Assembly (NCBI GenBank): GCA_025928515.1
Contig: JAICJI010000003.1
Span: 16,592-80,591 of the forward strand
Reading direction: 5' to 3'
Length of the DNA: 64,000 nt
From: Thermoleophilia bacterium
GTDB lineage: Bacteria > Actinomycetota > Thermoleophilia > Gaiellales > Gaiellaceae
Below, piece after piece: positions 40,560 to 48,515 of the stretch (its first letter is position 1; each line of letters starts with the position of its first letter). The position numbers and the translations under genes are program-made. The notes below the pieces were generated by a model. It was not told the DNA's origin. It did not search any database and worked only from the letters and a program-made list of their open reading frames with translations.

Positions 40560-41573
40560 TTACTTAGACCTAGTGCCAGGCAGATGCGCAAGCAATGCTT
40601 TCGCGTCTTGCGAGTAAGAAGAGCCCGGCTGGTCGGCGGCCGCGAGCCTGAGCTGTGGCAGCGCCTTCTTGGGGTCGCCGTTCCAGAGCAGCAGCAGACC
40701 GAGTTCGAGGCGCACGACAGACGACCTCGGGAAGACGCCCGTCAGCGGACCGAGGCGGCCGAACGCCTTCGCCGGATCGGCCTTCGTAAAGGCGCCGACG
40801 GCCGCGGCGGTTCGCGCTGCCGGGTCGTGAGGCGACAACTTCGCGGCTGCCGCGAACTGACGCTCGGCGGAGATCGGCCGCTGGAGGTTGGTCCACAGCG
40901 CGAGCCCATAGAGGAGCTTCGCTCGCGCCGACGGCTTCGCGGCGCCCTTTGCGAGGGCTGCGAGCTCCGCGGCCGCCGGCAGCTTCTGGATCGCGCGCGG
41001 AGGCTGGACGTCGAGGAGTAGGTACGGCAGCCCCGGGAGCTTCAGGGTCGGGTGCAGGAGATCCTCCGCCTTGACGCCGTACGGCGAGTCGGCAGCAACC
41101 CTCGCCGTCTTCTCCCAAGTGCCAACAGCGTCCGCGTTGTGACCCGCCCAGAACTCGGCGAAACCGAGATGGAGCAGCACGACGCCGCTCGACGGATATG
41201 ACTTCGCGAGCTGTTCGACGGTCGCGAGCCCGCCCTGGTTCCACGCTGCGAAGGCCGAACCGATGCGTGCCTCCGGCGACTGGTACCGGCGGAAGATCGC
41301 CGCCGCCTGCGCGACGTGCTTGCCGTTGTAGAGCTGTTGCGCGCGCGCGAGGGCCTGCGCCTCAGCACTCGCGTCGACGCCGAAATCGAGTCTCAGCGGC
41401 GGATACCCCGGTTGCGGCGTCACCACCGCACCCTTGACGGTCGTCGTCTCGCCGCGAGTCTGCAGCAGCGTCACCCCGATCACGGCTCCCGCGGCCGCGA
41501 GCGCGGCCAGCACGACGACGAGGACGACGCGCCGGCTCCGAGCCGCCGCCGGCGGGCGTGCTGCTGTGGCCAC
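40560..41573 (-). CDS. Membrane-anchored TPR-type protein
   Basis: A 337-residue protein with an N-terminal basic stretch and a single membrane helix (about residues 16-38). The rest is an outward-facing helical domain of TPR-like repeats ('LARAQQLYNGKHVAQAAAIFRRY', 'LLHLGFAEFWAGHNADAVGTW', 'LELGLLLLWNGDPKKALPQLRLA'). Such proteins act as extracytoplasmic scaffolds, but no partner is evident. GTG 41573 lies 7 bases after TACGCT (41581-41586, minus strand). It is divergent from the sulfur-carrier operon. Function unknown. Confidence 0.8.
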   Translation of the reverse strand: MATAARPPAAARSRRVVLVVVLAALAAAGAVIGVTLLQTRGETTTVKGAVVTPQPGYPPLRLDFGVDASAEAQALARAQQLYNGKHVAQAAAIFRRYQSPEARIGSAFAAWNQGGLATVEQLAKSYPSSGVVLLHLGFAEFWAGHNADAVGTWEKTARVAADSPYGVKAEDLLHPTLKLPGLPYLLLDVQPPRAIQKLPAAAELAALAKGAAKPSARAKLLYGLALWTNLQRPISAERQFAAAAKLSPHDPAARTAAAVGAFTKADPAKAFGRLGPLTGVFPRSSVVRLELGLLLLWNGDPKKALPQLRLAAADQPGSSYSQDAKALLAHLPGTRSK

Positions 41574-41619
41574 GAATTCGAGCGTAGCCGTGAACGGGGT
41601 CGCTACATTTCCGAAAGCG

Positions 41620-42795
41620 ATGCCGAACTACCGCGAACTTCTGCAGCAGGTCAAGTCGGAGATCGACGAGCTCGACGTCACGCAGGCGCGCGACGTGCTC
41701 GCCGCCGACGACCGTCCGCTCCTGCTCGACGTGCGCGAGCTCGACGAGTGGACCGAGGGACGCATCCCGGGCGCGCTCCACATCCCCCGCGGCAACCTCG
41801 AGTCGCGCATCGAACAGGCGGCTCCCGATCGCGCGCAGCCGATCCTCGTCTACTGCGCCGCCGGCAACCGCTCGGCCTTCGCCACGAAATCGCTCGAGGA
41901 GCTCGGCTACGAGAACGTCTCCTCGCTCGCCGGCGGCTACACCGACTGGAAGCGCAGCGGCTTCCCGACCGAGCTGCCGCGCACGCTCGACGGCGAGAAG
42001 CGCCAGCGCTACAGCCGGCACACCCTCATTCCCGAGGTCGGCGAGGCAGGACAGCTCAGGCTGCTCGACTCGCGCGTGCTGCTGCTCGGCGCGGGCGGGC
42101 TCGGCTCGCCGGCGGCGCTCTACCTCGCAGCGGCCGGCGTCGGACGGCTCGGCATCGTCGACGACGACCGCGTCGACGCGTCGAACCTCCAGCGCCAGGT
42201 GCTGCACTCGACGGGACGGCTCGGCGAGTGGAAGGCGGAGTCGGCGAAGCGGACGCTCGAGGAGCTCAACCCCGACGTCGAGGTCGTTCCGTACATCGAG
42301 CGGCTCACGTCGGAGAACGTCGAGCGGATCCTCGCCGACGGCTGGGACGTGATCGTCGATGGCGCCGACAACTTCCCCACGCGCTACCTGATCAACGACG
42401 CGGCGGTCTGGCACGACATCCCGCTCGTGCACGGCTCGATCTACCGCTTCGAGGGGCAGGCGACGGTCTTCAGACCGGGGGACGGGCCTTGCTATCGCTG
42501 CCTCTTCCCGCAGCCGCCGCCTCCGGAGCTCGCCCCGAGCTGCGCCGAGGGCGGCGTGCTCGGCGTCCTGCCGGGCATCGTCGGATCGCTGCAGGCGAGC
42601 GAGGCGCTCAAGCTCTGCCTCGGGATCGGCGAGCCGCTCGTCGGCCGCCTCCTTCTCTTCGACGCGCTCGCGACCGAGTTCAGCGAGGTCCGGCTCCGCC
42701 GCGACCCGAACTGCCCCGTTTGCGGCGACTCGCCCACCATCACCGAGTACGTCGACTACGTCGAGTTCTGCAGCGGAAGGCCGACGCACGCATGA
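41620..42795 (+). CDS. Rhodanese-ThiF/MoeB fusion: sulfur-carrier adenylyltransferase/sulfurtransferase
   Basis: A 391-residue fusion. The N-terminal rhodanese domain (residues 15-120) has the persulfide-bearing Cys79 in 'LVYCAAGNRSA'. The C-terminal E1-like ThiF/MoeB domain has 'LLLGAGGLGSPAALYLAAAG' as its nucleotide-binding loop, 'SNLQRQVLH' as its Arg finger, and two zinc CxxC pairs ('CYRC' and 'CPVC'). Domain order is the reverse of MoeZ (ThiF then rhodanese), which is worth noting. It would adenylate the C-terminal Gly of the small carrier encoded next (ATGA overlap) and convert it to a thiocarboxylate. TACATT (41604-41609) is 10 bases upstream of the ATG. Confidence 0.92.
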   Translation: MPNYRELLQQVKSEIDELDVTQARDVLAADDRPLLLDVRELDEWTEGRIPGALHIPRGNLESRIEQAAPDRAQPILVYCAAGNRSAFATKSLEELGYENVSSLAGGYTDWKRSGFPTELPRTLDGEKRQRYSRHTLIPEVGEAGQLRLLDSRVLLLGAGGLGSPAALYLAAAGVGRLGIVDDDRVDASNLQRQVLHSTGRLGEWKAESAKRTLEELNPDVEVVPYIERLTSENVERILADGWDVIVDGADNFPTRYLINDAAVWHDIPLVHGSIYRFEGQATVFRPGDGPCYRCLFPQPPPPELAPSCAEGGVLGVLPGIVGSLQASEALKLCLGIGEPLVGRLLLFDALATEFSEVRLRRDPNCPVCGDSPTITEYVDYVEFCSGRPTHA

Positions 42796-43064
42796 GCCGC
42801 GTCCGGATTCCACCCCAGCTGCGCACCGAGGTCGGCGGCGCGCGCGAGGTTCCCGCCGAGGGCGGCACCGTGCGCGAGCTGCTCGACGACCTGATGGACC
42901 GCTTCCCGGCACTGCGCCCGCAGCTCGTGGAGCACGACGAGATCGCGCCGTTCGTGAACGTCTACGTCGAGGGAGAGGACGTCCGCACGCTCGACGGGCT
43001 CGACACCTCGGTCGAGCACGGCTCCACGGTGATCCTCCTCCCCGCCATGGCCGGTGGGCTCTAG
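42792..43064 (+). CDS. cysO: CysO-like ubiquitin-fold sulfur carrier with Gly-Gly-Leu tail
   Basis: A 90-residue MoaD/ThiS-family beta-grasp protein. 'VRELLDDLMDRFPALRPQL', 'PFVNVYVEGEDVRTLDGLDTSVE' and 'GSTVILLPAMAGG' match CysO of the M. tuberculosis cysteine pathway. Carriers normally end in Gly-Gly; here one Leu follows. The Leu would have to be removed before adenylation, and the JAMM peptidase (Mec) encoded three genes on is the obvious candidate. The thiocarboxylated carrier would donate sulfur to CysM. The gene is flanked by overlaps on both sides (4 and 11 bases). Confidence 0.88.
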   Translation: MSRVRIPPQLRTEVGGAREVPAEGGTVRELLDDLMDRFPALRPQLVEHDEIAPFVNVYVEGEDVRTLDGLDTSVEHGSTVILLPAMAGGL

Positions 43065-43989
43065 CGTCCGCACGGCCGGCTCCCTGCTCGAGCTCGTAGG
43101 CAACACCCCGCTCGTCGAGCTCTCGCGCCTTGCGCCGAAGCCGTCGGTGCGGCTGTACGCAAAGCTCGAGGGCCAGAACCCGACCGGCTCGATCAAGGAT
43201 CGCGTCGCCCTCGCGATGATCGAGGCCGCTGAGGCGGCGGGCGAGCTCGAGCCGGGCCGCGAGCTGCTCGAGCCGACCTCCGGCAACACCGGCATCTCGC
43301 TCGCGCTCGTCGCCAAGCTCAAGGGCTACCGGCTCACGTGCGTGCTCCCGGAGAACGCGACCGAGGAGCGGCGACAGCTCCTGCGGCTCTACGGTGCCAC
43401 GATCGTCGAGTCGCCCGGCGCCGAGGGCTCGAACGGCGCGGTCCGCCTCGCCCTCGAGCTCGCCGAGCGGGAGCCGCGCTACTTCATGCCGTTTCAGTAC
43501 GCGAACGAGGCGAATCCCCGCGCGCACCACCACGGCACCGGAGCGGAGATCGCCGCCGCGCTCGACCGCGTCGACGTGTTGGTCGCGGGCCTCGGCACCG
43601 GCGGCACGCTCATGGGCGCGGGCGAGCGCCTGCGCGAGAGCTTCCCGGAGATCGTGGTCGCCGCAGCCGAGCCGCTGCCGGGCGATCCGGTGATGGGGCT
43701 TCGCTCGCTGGACGACGGCTACGTGCCGCCGATCCTCGACGTCTCGAGGCTCGACCGCAAGATCCTCGTCTCGAACGACGAGGCGGTCGCGGGCGTGCGC
43801 GCGCTGCTCGACTGCGAGGGCATCTTCGCCGGAGTCTCCGGCGGCGCCGTCCTCCATGTCGCCCGGCGGCTCGCGGACGAGCTCGAGGAGGGAGTCGTTG
43901 TGTGCGTCCTCGCCGACGGCGGCTGGAAGTACCTCTCCGCCGGTTTCTGGCAGGGCGAGGAGATCGACGAGAGCAAGCTGTGGTGGTAG
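43054..43989 (+). CDS. cysM: Cysteine synthase CysM (O-phosphoserine/CysO type)
   Basis: A 311-residue PLP enzyme. Lys48 in 'TGSIKDRVA' binds PLP, 'TSGNTG' (75-80) binds the substrate carboxylate, and 'GLGTGGTLMG' holds the phosphate. In the CysO-dependent pathway CysM uses O-phosphoserine and the carrier thiocarboxylate to make CysO-cysteine. The gene context (ThiF, CysO and Mec in one overlapping operon) supports this over the free-sulfide CysK reaction. GTG 43054 overlaps the carrier gene by 11 bases. Confidence 0.93.
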   Translation: MGSSVRTAGSLLELVGNTPLVELSRLAPKPSVRLYAKLEGQNPTGSIKDRVALAMIEAAEAAGELEPGRELLEPTSGNTGISLALVAKLKGYRLTCVLPENATEERRQLLRLYGATIVESPGAEGSNGAVRLALELAEREPRYFMPFQYANEANPRAHHHGTGAEIAAALDRVDVLVAGLGTGGTLMGAGERLRESFPEIVVAAAEPLPGDPVMGLRSLDDGYVPPILDVSRLDRKILVSNDEAVAGVRALLDCEGIFAGVSGGAVLHVARRLADELEEGVVVCVLADGGWKYLSAGFWQGEEIDESKLWW

Positions 43990-44354
43990 TGCCGGCGCCG
44001 GTGCGCGAGGCGCTCGCCGAGCACGCGCGCCAGGAGCTGCCGAACGAGAGCTGCGGGCTGCTCGTCCTGCGCGACCGCGTCGCCGACCGCTACGAGCCGG
44101 GCCGCAACGGTGCCGAGTCGCCCTATCGCTTCGAGCTCGAGGTCGCCCCGGAGCTCTGGTTCCTCGAGGACGAGGGGTACCAGCTGGCAGTCGTCCACTC
44201 GCACGTCTCCGCGCCGCCGCGCCCCTCGCGCACGGACGTGGAGAACGTCGGCCTCTGGCAGGGCCGGCCGTACCTCATCTACTCGGTCGCGCGCGACGAG
44301 CTCGCGGCCTGGACGATCGACGACGGCTCGATCGAGCCGCTCAAGCTCGGCTGA
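43983..44354 (+). CDS. mec: Mec-type JAMM metallopeptidase
   Basis: A zinc peptidase of about 123 residues. The JAMM/MPN+ residues are complete: Glu22 in 'LPNESCGLL' and 'HSHVSAPPRPSRTD' with His72, His74 and Asp85 in H-x-H-x10-D spacing. In M. tuberculosis Mec releases cysteine from the CysO-cysteine adduct; here it may also trim the extra Leu of the carrier. Start choice is uncertain: GTG codons at 43980, 43983 and 43989 all overlap the end of cysM. The operon order thiF-cysO-cysM-mec gives a whole pathway for cysteine synthesis. Confidence 0.9.
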   Translation: MVVPAPVREALAEHARQELPNESCGLLVLRDRVADRYEPGRNGAESPYRFELEVAPELWFLEDEGYQLAVVHSHVSAPPRPSRTDVENVGLWQGRPYLIYSVARDELAAWTIDDGSIEPLKLG

Positions 44355-44374
44355 CGCGGCTCGATTCCGGCGAT

Positions 44375-44414
44375 TTAGTCTGATATCGTAGTATTTAGTA
44401 CGAAATAAGACTAA
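44375..44414. promoter_or_regulatory. AT-rich 40-base dyad, candidate MarR operator
   Basis: Outer arms TTAGTCT (44375-44381) and AGACTAA (44408-44414) are perfect. Inner arms (TCGTA/TACGA at 44386-44390 and 44399-44403) extend symmetry to about 16 of 20 pairs around 44394/44395. The site is strikingly AT-rich for this genome. It ends at the AAGGAGG Shine-Dalgarno sequence of the SRPBCC gene. The MarR regulator encoded two genes downstream is the likely binder. Confidence 0.58.
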
Positions 44415-44425
44415 GGAGGTTCGCT

Positions 44426-44839
44426 GTGATCAGCCGCACCGTTACCGCCGTCCTCGACGCGCCGAGTGCCGACGTCTTCGGCTTCCTCTCCCGCGTGGAG
44501 AATCTCCCGAGCTGGGCGACCGACTTCGCGCGGAAGCTCAAGTACGAGAACGGGAAGCCGAAGGTCGTCAACGGCCTCGGCGAGCTCTACTTTCGGATCG
44601 ACGCCAACCCCGCCACGGGCGTGATCGACATGTTTGCCGGCCCCGACGAGACGCAGATGGCGATCTTCCCCACCCGCGTCGTCGAGCTTGCTCCCGACAA
44701 GTGCGCGTACACGTTCACGATGTTCAAGGCGCCCGAGACCGCCGACGAGCTGTTCGAAGCGCAGCATCGGTCGCTCGAGCGGGAGTTCGAGAACATCCGG
44801 GCGCGCTTCTCGAAGGCCGAGCTGAGCTCCCTCGGATGA
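44426..44839 (+). CDS. SRPBCC (START-like) family protein
   Basis: A 137-residue helix-grip protein. The family pattern 'VTAVLDAPSADVFGFLSRVENLPSWATDF' leads, and a C-terminal helix 'HRSLEREFENIRARFS' follows. SRPBCC proteins bind hydrophobic ligands or act as cyclases/coenzyme carriers; no catalytic residues are recognisable. Shine-Dalgarno AAGGAGG precedes GTG 44426. It leads a three-gene transcript with the HhH protein and the MarR regulator (ATGA and 11-base overlaps), under a large AT-rich dyad. Confidence 0.85.
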   Translation: MISRTVTAVLDAPSADVFGFLSRVENLPSWATDFARKLKYENGKPKVVNGLGELYFRIDANPATGVIDMFAGPDETQMAIFPTRVVELAPDKCAYTFTMFKAPETADELFEAQHRSLEREFENIRARFSKAELSSLG

Positions 44840-45078
44840 TCCCTCAGGCCGAGCGGGCGAAGATGCTGGCGGTACCCCGCTGCGGGCAACGCGTTCTCCT
44901 CCGGCTCGAATCGATCGGCGTCCGTGCCCTGGGCGATCTACGCGGTGGCGATCCCTGGGAGCTCATGCACGCGATCAACGTCAGCGCCGGGCGTCCGATC
45001 TGGAGGCCGCCGCTCGCGGTCCAAGCCCTGCAGAACCTCGTCGACGCCGCCGAGCGCGAACGCGCAGATGGCAGCTGA
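44836..45078 (+). CDS. Cdd1/helix-hairpin-helix small protein
   Basis: An 80-residue protein of the 'pathogenicity locus' Cdd1 type. 'MLAVPRCGQRVLLRLESIGVRALGDLRGGDPWEL' holds a helix-hairpin-helix, then 'GRPIWRPPLAVQALQNLVDAAE'. These proteins are small, widespread and of unknown role, possibly DNA-binding. ATG 44836 overlaps the SRPBCC stop (ATGA), and its own end overlaps the MarR start by 11 bases. Confidence 0.8.
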   Translation: MIPQAERAKMLAVPRCGQRVLLRLESIGVRALGDLRGGDPWELMHAINVSAGRPIWRPPLAVQALQNLVDAAERERADGS

Positions 45079-45586
45079 CCGCACCGATACCGGCTACCTG
45101 CTCGCGCTCGCGAGCAGACGCTGGAACGAGGTCCTCGAACATCGCTTCGCTGACGCGGGCTTCGCCGAGGTGCGTGCGTCGTACGGCGCCCTGCTCGTCC
45201 CGCTCTTCGAGGAAGACGGCCTCCGACTCGGCGAGCTTGCACGCCGCGCACGTTTGAGCAAGCAGACCGTGACGACGATGGCACGTCTCCTGGAACGCGA
45301 CGGCCTCGTCGCACGCCGGCCCGACCCGGACGACGCGCGCGCTGCACGCCTCTTCCTCACGAAGCGGGCGCGCGAATTCGAGTCGGTTGTGGACTCGGTG
45401 CTCGCGGACATCGAGCAGCAGGTCGTCGAGCTTCTCGGCGCCGGACCGGCCGCGCGCCTCAAGCAAGCCCTCACCGCTCTCGTCGAGCTCGTCGAGTCGG
45501 CCGGCCCCGCCGCTACTCGACCTCGTCCTCGTCGACATAGTCCGCGACCTCGTCGCGGCGGGGCTCGGGGCGCTGCTCGAACGTGA
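45068..45586 (+). CDS. MarR-family transcriptional regulator
   Basis: A 172-residue regulator. The winged helix covers 'LGELARRARLSKQTVTTMARLLERDGLVARRPDPDDARAARLFLT' (about residues 52-100), flanked by dimerisation helices. The last 20 or so residues are Arg/Pro-rich because the gene runs 74 bases into the antisense of the convergent CNNM/CBS gene; they are probably disordered. It lies third in an operon headed by an AT-rich 40-base dyad that suits a MarR dimer pair, suggesting autoregulation. Ligand unknown. Confidence 0.88.
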   Translation: MAADRTDTGYLLALASRRWNEVLEHRFADAGFAEVRASYGALLVPLFEEDGLRLGELARRARLSKQTVTTMARLLERDGLVARRPDPDDARAARLFLTKRAREFESVVDSVLADIEQQVVELLGAGPAARLKQALTALVELVESAGPAATRPRPRRHSPRPRRGGARGAART

Positions 45587-46838
45587 CCGCGATGCGCTCG
45601 ATGCGGTTGCCCTCCACCTCGAGCACGTCGAACCGCATGCCGTCGTAGGAGACGTCGTCGCCCGGCTCCGGCGCGCGGCCCAGCTGGCCGAAGACGAAGC
45701 CGGCGACCGTGTGGAAGTTCTCGTCGGGGAGCTCGGTGCCGAAACGCCCGTTGAACTCGTCGATCGAGAACATCCCGTCGACGCGGTACGAGTCCTCGCC
45801 GATCTGCTCGACCGGCTCCTCGGGCACGTCGAACTCGTCCTCGATCTCGCCGACGATCTCCTCGAGCAGGTCTTCGAGCGTCGCGATCCCGACCATCGCG
45901 CCGTACTCGTCCACCACGACCGCGAAATGGTTGTTCGTGCGCCGGAACTCCTGCAGGAGCGAGGCGAGATCCTTCGTCTCGGGGACGACGTACGCCGGCC
46001 TCAAGAGACCCTCGAGGTCGACCTCCGCGAGCCCACGGTCGTGGATCCCGCTGAAGAGGTCGCGGACGTGGAGCACGCCCGCGATGTCGTCGAGCGACTC
46101 GCGGTAGACCGGGTAGCGTGTGTACGGCGAGTCGAGCACCACCGCGAGCACCTCCTCGGGCGGCTGGTCGATCGAGATCGCGGCGACGTCGGGCTTCGCC
46201 ACCATCACGTCGGCGACGTCCTTGTCCCCGAAGACGAAGACCTTGTCGATCATCTCGCGCTCGCCCTCCTCGATCTGCCCTTGCTGGGTCGAGCGGGAGA
46301 CGAGCATGCGCAGCTCGGCCTCGGAATGCACCTCGCGCTCGGCGCCCGGCGGCTCGAGCCCGAACGAGTGGAGGATCGCGTCGCTCGCCTTCTGCAGGAA
46401 CCAGATCGCGGGGCGGAAGACTGTGAGAAACGCGCGCACGGGGATCGAGACCCAGAGCGCCGTCCCCTCCGCGTGGCCCAGCGCAGCGCCCTTCGGCACG
46501 AGCTCTCCGAGGACGACGTGGAAGAAGCTCAGGATCGCGTACGCGATGAGGATCGCGAGGATCGCCGCCATCCAGTGCTTGAACTCGCGCGACAGCGTCT
46601 CCTCGCCGAGAGCGCCGATGCCCAGGGAGGTGAGCGTGACGCCGAGCTGCATCGCGGCGATGAAGCGGCCCGGATCTCCCGTGATCCGCAGGACGTCGCG
46701 GGCGCGGCGGTTCCCCTGGTGCTGGAGCTCGATGATCCTCGTGCGACGCGCCGTGACGAGGCCGTACTCCGCCGCCACGAAGAACGCGTTGAGCAGGATC
46801 AGGACCGCGACCCCGATCAGCTCGAAGAGAAGTGTCAC
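45513..46838 (-). CDS. CNNM/CBS-pair/CorC-HlyC family membrane protein
   Basis: A 441-residue protein. The N-terminal CNNM (DUF21) membrane domain has three to four segments within residues 1-150 and the 'NAFFVAAEYGLV' signature. A CBS pair spans about 205-330, and a C-terminal CorC/HlyC transporter-associated domain follows ('EYGAMVGIATLEDLLEEIVGEIEDEFD', 'VDGMFSIDEFNGRFGTELP'). Relatives mediate magnesium or cobalt transport or resistance. GTG 46838 is directly preceded by a 7-bp hairpin. Confidence 0.93.
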   Translation of the reverse strand: MTLLFELIGVAVLILLNAFFVAAEYGLVTARRTRIIELQHQGNRRARDVLRITGDPGRFIAAMQLGVTLTSLGIGALGEETLSREFKHWMAAILAILIAYAILSFFHVVLGELVPKGAALGHAEGTALWVSIPVRAFLTVFRPAIWFLQKASDAILHSFGLEPPGAEREVHSEAELRMLVSRSTQQGQIEEGEREMIDKVFVFGDKDVADVMVAKPDVAAISIDQPPEEVLAVVLDSPYTRYPVYRESLDDIAGVLHVRDLFSGIHDRGLAEVDLEGLLRPAYVVPETKDLASLLQEFRRTNNHFAVVVDEYGAMVGIATLEDLLEEIVGEIEDEFDVPEEPVEQIGEDSYRVDGMFSIDEFNGRFGTELPDENFHTVAGFVFGQLGRAPEPGDDVSYDGMRFDVLEVEGNRIERIAVTFEQRPEPRRDEVADYVDEDEVE

Positions 46839-46856
46839 GCCCTCACCAAGAGGGCG
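46838..46856 (-). promoter_or_regulatory. 7-bp hairpin abutting the CNNM gene start
   Basis: CGCCCTC (46838-46844) and GAGGGCG (46850-46856) form a perfect stem with a 5-base loop that ends at the GTG start codon of the minus-strand gene. If transcribed it would include the only GAGGG ribosome-binding candidate. Confidence 0.4.
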
Positions 46857-46927
46857 CGGGTACTAGGAGGGTTCTCGTCCAACTCTCCGGCCGGAGTATA
46901 GGGACGGGCTCGGTCGCTTCAGCCAAT

Positions 46928-46950
46928 ACGAACATGTGTTCGTGTATCCT
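46928..46950 (+). promoter_or_regulatory. SOS box plus -10 of the radical SAM gene
   Basis: ACGAACATGTGTTCGT (46928-46943) is a perfect 16-base palindrome matching the LexA core CGAAC-N4-GTTCG. TATCCT (46945-46950) follows after one base, and ATG 46957 comes 6 bases after that. The box thus occupies the spacer of a leaderless promoter, close to the geometry seen at lhr. Confidence 0.7.
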
Positions 46951-46956
46951 CGCGGG

Positions 46957-47856
46957 ATGCGAGCCGAGTACCGCGAGGAACCGTGCCGCAACGCCCTCAA
47001 CCGCGTCCGCGGAATGCCGTTCGCCTGGTCGCTCAACCCGTACATGGGTTGCGTCCACCGCTGCACGTTCTGTTACGTCCGCGCCTTCGAGGCGCGCGCC
47101 GACCGGCCGTGGGACGACCGCTACGGCGCGAGCATCCGCGTCAAGACGAACGTCGCGGACGTGCTGCGGCGAGAGCTCACGCGGCCTTCCTGGGATCGGG
47201 AGCCGGTCGCGATCGGCGCGGCGACCGACCCGTACCAGCCGGCGGAAGGGCGCTACCGGCTCACGCGCGCGTGCATCGGGGCATTCGCCGAGGCTGCGAG
47301 CCCGTTCGCGATCATCACGCGCGGGCCGCTGATCGTGCGCGACGTCGACGTGCTCGTCGAGGCCGCCCGGCGCGCCGACGTCTCGGTCACGTTCTCGGTC
47401 CCGACCCTTGACCACGAGATCTGGCAGCGGACCGAGCCGGGGACCGCGCCGCCGCGCCAGCGGTTGCGTGCCCTGTCGCGGCTCGTCGAGGCGGGAATCG
47501 ACGCTCGAGTCGGGATGGCGCCGATCCTCCCCGGGCTGAGCGACCGGCGCGAGCTGCTCGCCGAAGTCGTCCGCGAGGCCCGCGCCGCGGGCGCAACCGG
47601 GATCTGGGCGAACCTCCTCCACCTCCGCCCCGGAACACGCGAGCACTTCCTGGCTGCACTCGAGCGCGACTGGCCTGAGCTGCTCCCCAGATACGAGCGG
47701 CTCTACCGCCGCGGTGCCTATTTGGCGCGCAAAGAAACGCATCCCGTGCGGGAGCAAGTCCGCTCCCTGGCCCGCACTCACGGCGTCCGCGACCGGCGTC
47801 GCGTGCGCCTCGAGCCGCCCGCGATAGCGGAGCAGCTGCAAATAGCGGCTATGTGA
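46957..47856 (+). CDS. Radical SAM protein (SplB-like/Rv2578c type)
   Basis: A 299-residue radical SAM enzyme. Cys32, Cys36 and Cys39 in 'GCVHRCTFCYVRAF' bind the [4Fe-4S]-SAM cluster. 'PVAIGAATDPYQPAEGRYRLTRACI' and 'ITRGPLIVRDVDVL' match the SplB-like family that includes spore photoproduct lyase relatives and mycobacterial Rv2578c. The SOS box before it implies a DNA-damage role. ATG 46957 is preferred over GTG 46936 because the latter lies inside the LexA palindrome. Its substrate is not known. Confidence 0.9.
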   Translation: MRAEYREEPCRNALNRVRGMPFAWSLNPYMGCVHRCTFCYVRAFEARADRPWDDRYGASIRVKTNVADVLRRELTRPSWDREPVAIGAATDPYQPAEGRYRLTRACIGAFAEAASPFAIITRGPLIVRDVDVLVEAARRADVSVTFSVPTLDHEIWQRTEPGTAPPRQRLRALSRLVEAGIDARVGMAPILPGLSDRRELLAEVVREARAAGATGIWANLLHLRPGTREHFLAALERDWPELLPRYERLYRRGAYLARKETHPVREQVRSLARTHGVRDRRRVRLEPPAIAEQLQIAAM

Positions 47857-47873
47857 AAGCTCGCCGCCGAACT

Positions 47874-48515
47874 ATGATCACCCGGCCGTTGGCTGCCACC
47901 GAGATCACCTGTCTGATCGTCGACGACCACGAGGTCGTGCGCGAGGGCCTGCGCCTGTCGCTCAGCCGGGCCCCGCACATCCGCGTGATCGGTGAGGCGG
48001 CCGACGGGGAGTCGGCCATCGCTCTCGCGGCGCGGCGGCGACCGCAGGTCGTGATCATGGACGTCCGCATGCCCGGCATGGACGGGCTCGAGGCGACGAA
48101 GGAGCTGATGGAGAAGGCGCCCGACGCCGCGGTGCTGATCTTCACGGCGTACAGCGAGCGCAGCCTGCTCAGCCGCGGCCTCGAGTCTGGGGCCAAGGGA
48201 TACGTCCTGAAGGAAGCGCCGCACGAGACGCTCCTGCGCGCGATCGAGAAGGTCGCCGGCGGCGAAGGTTACGTCGACCCCGCGCTCATGCCGGCCTTCC
48301 TGACCGGCCGCGACAAGGACGACATGCTCACCACGCGGGAGCGCGAGATCCTGCAGCTCCTCGCCGACGGCATGTCCAACGCCGACGTCGCCACCCAACT
48401 CTTCATCAGCCAGGAGACCGTGAAGAGCCACGTCCGGCACATCCTCGCCAAGCTCGAAGCCGACACGCGCACGCACGCGGTCGCGATTGCACTCCGTGAA
48501 GCCATCATCGACTAG
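47874..48515 (+). CDS. NarL/LuxR-type response regulator
   Basis: A 213-residue regulator. The receiver has 'LIVDDHEVVREGL', phospho-acceptor Asp63 in 'VIMDVRMPGMDG' and Lys in 'YVLKEAPHETL'. A LuxR helix-turn-helix follows ('LTTREREILQLLADGMSNADVATQLFISQETVKSHV'). GTG 47853, overlapping the radical SAM stop (GTGA), is an alternative start adding seven residues. It is followed with a 20-base overlap by a kinase-like gene whose catalytic domain looks degenerate, so the source of phosphorylation is uncertain. Confidence 0.92.
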   Translation: MITRPLAATEITCLIVDDHEVVREGLRLSLSRAPHIRVIGEAADGESAIALAARRRPQVVIMDVRMPGMDGLEATKELMEKAPDAAVLIFTAYSERSLLSRGLESGAKGYVLKEAPHETLLRAIEKVAGGEGYVDPALMPAFLTGRDKDDMLTTREREILQLLADGMSNADVATQLFISQETVKSHVRHILAKLEADTRTHAVAIALREAIID

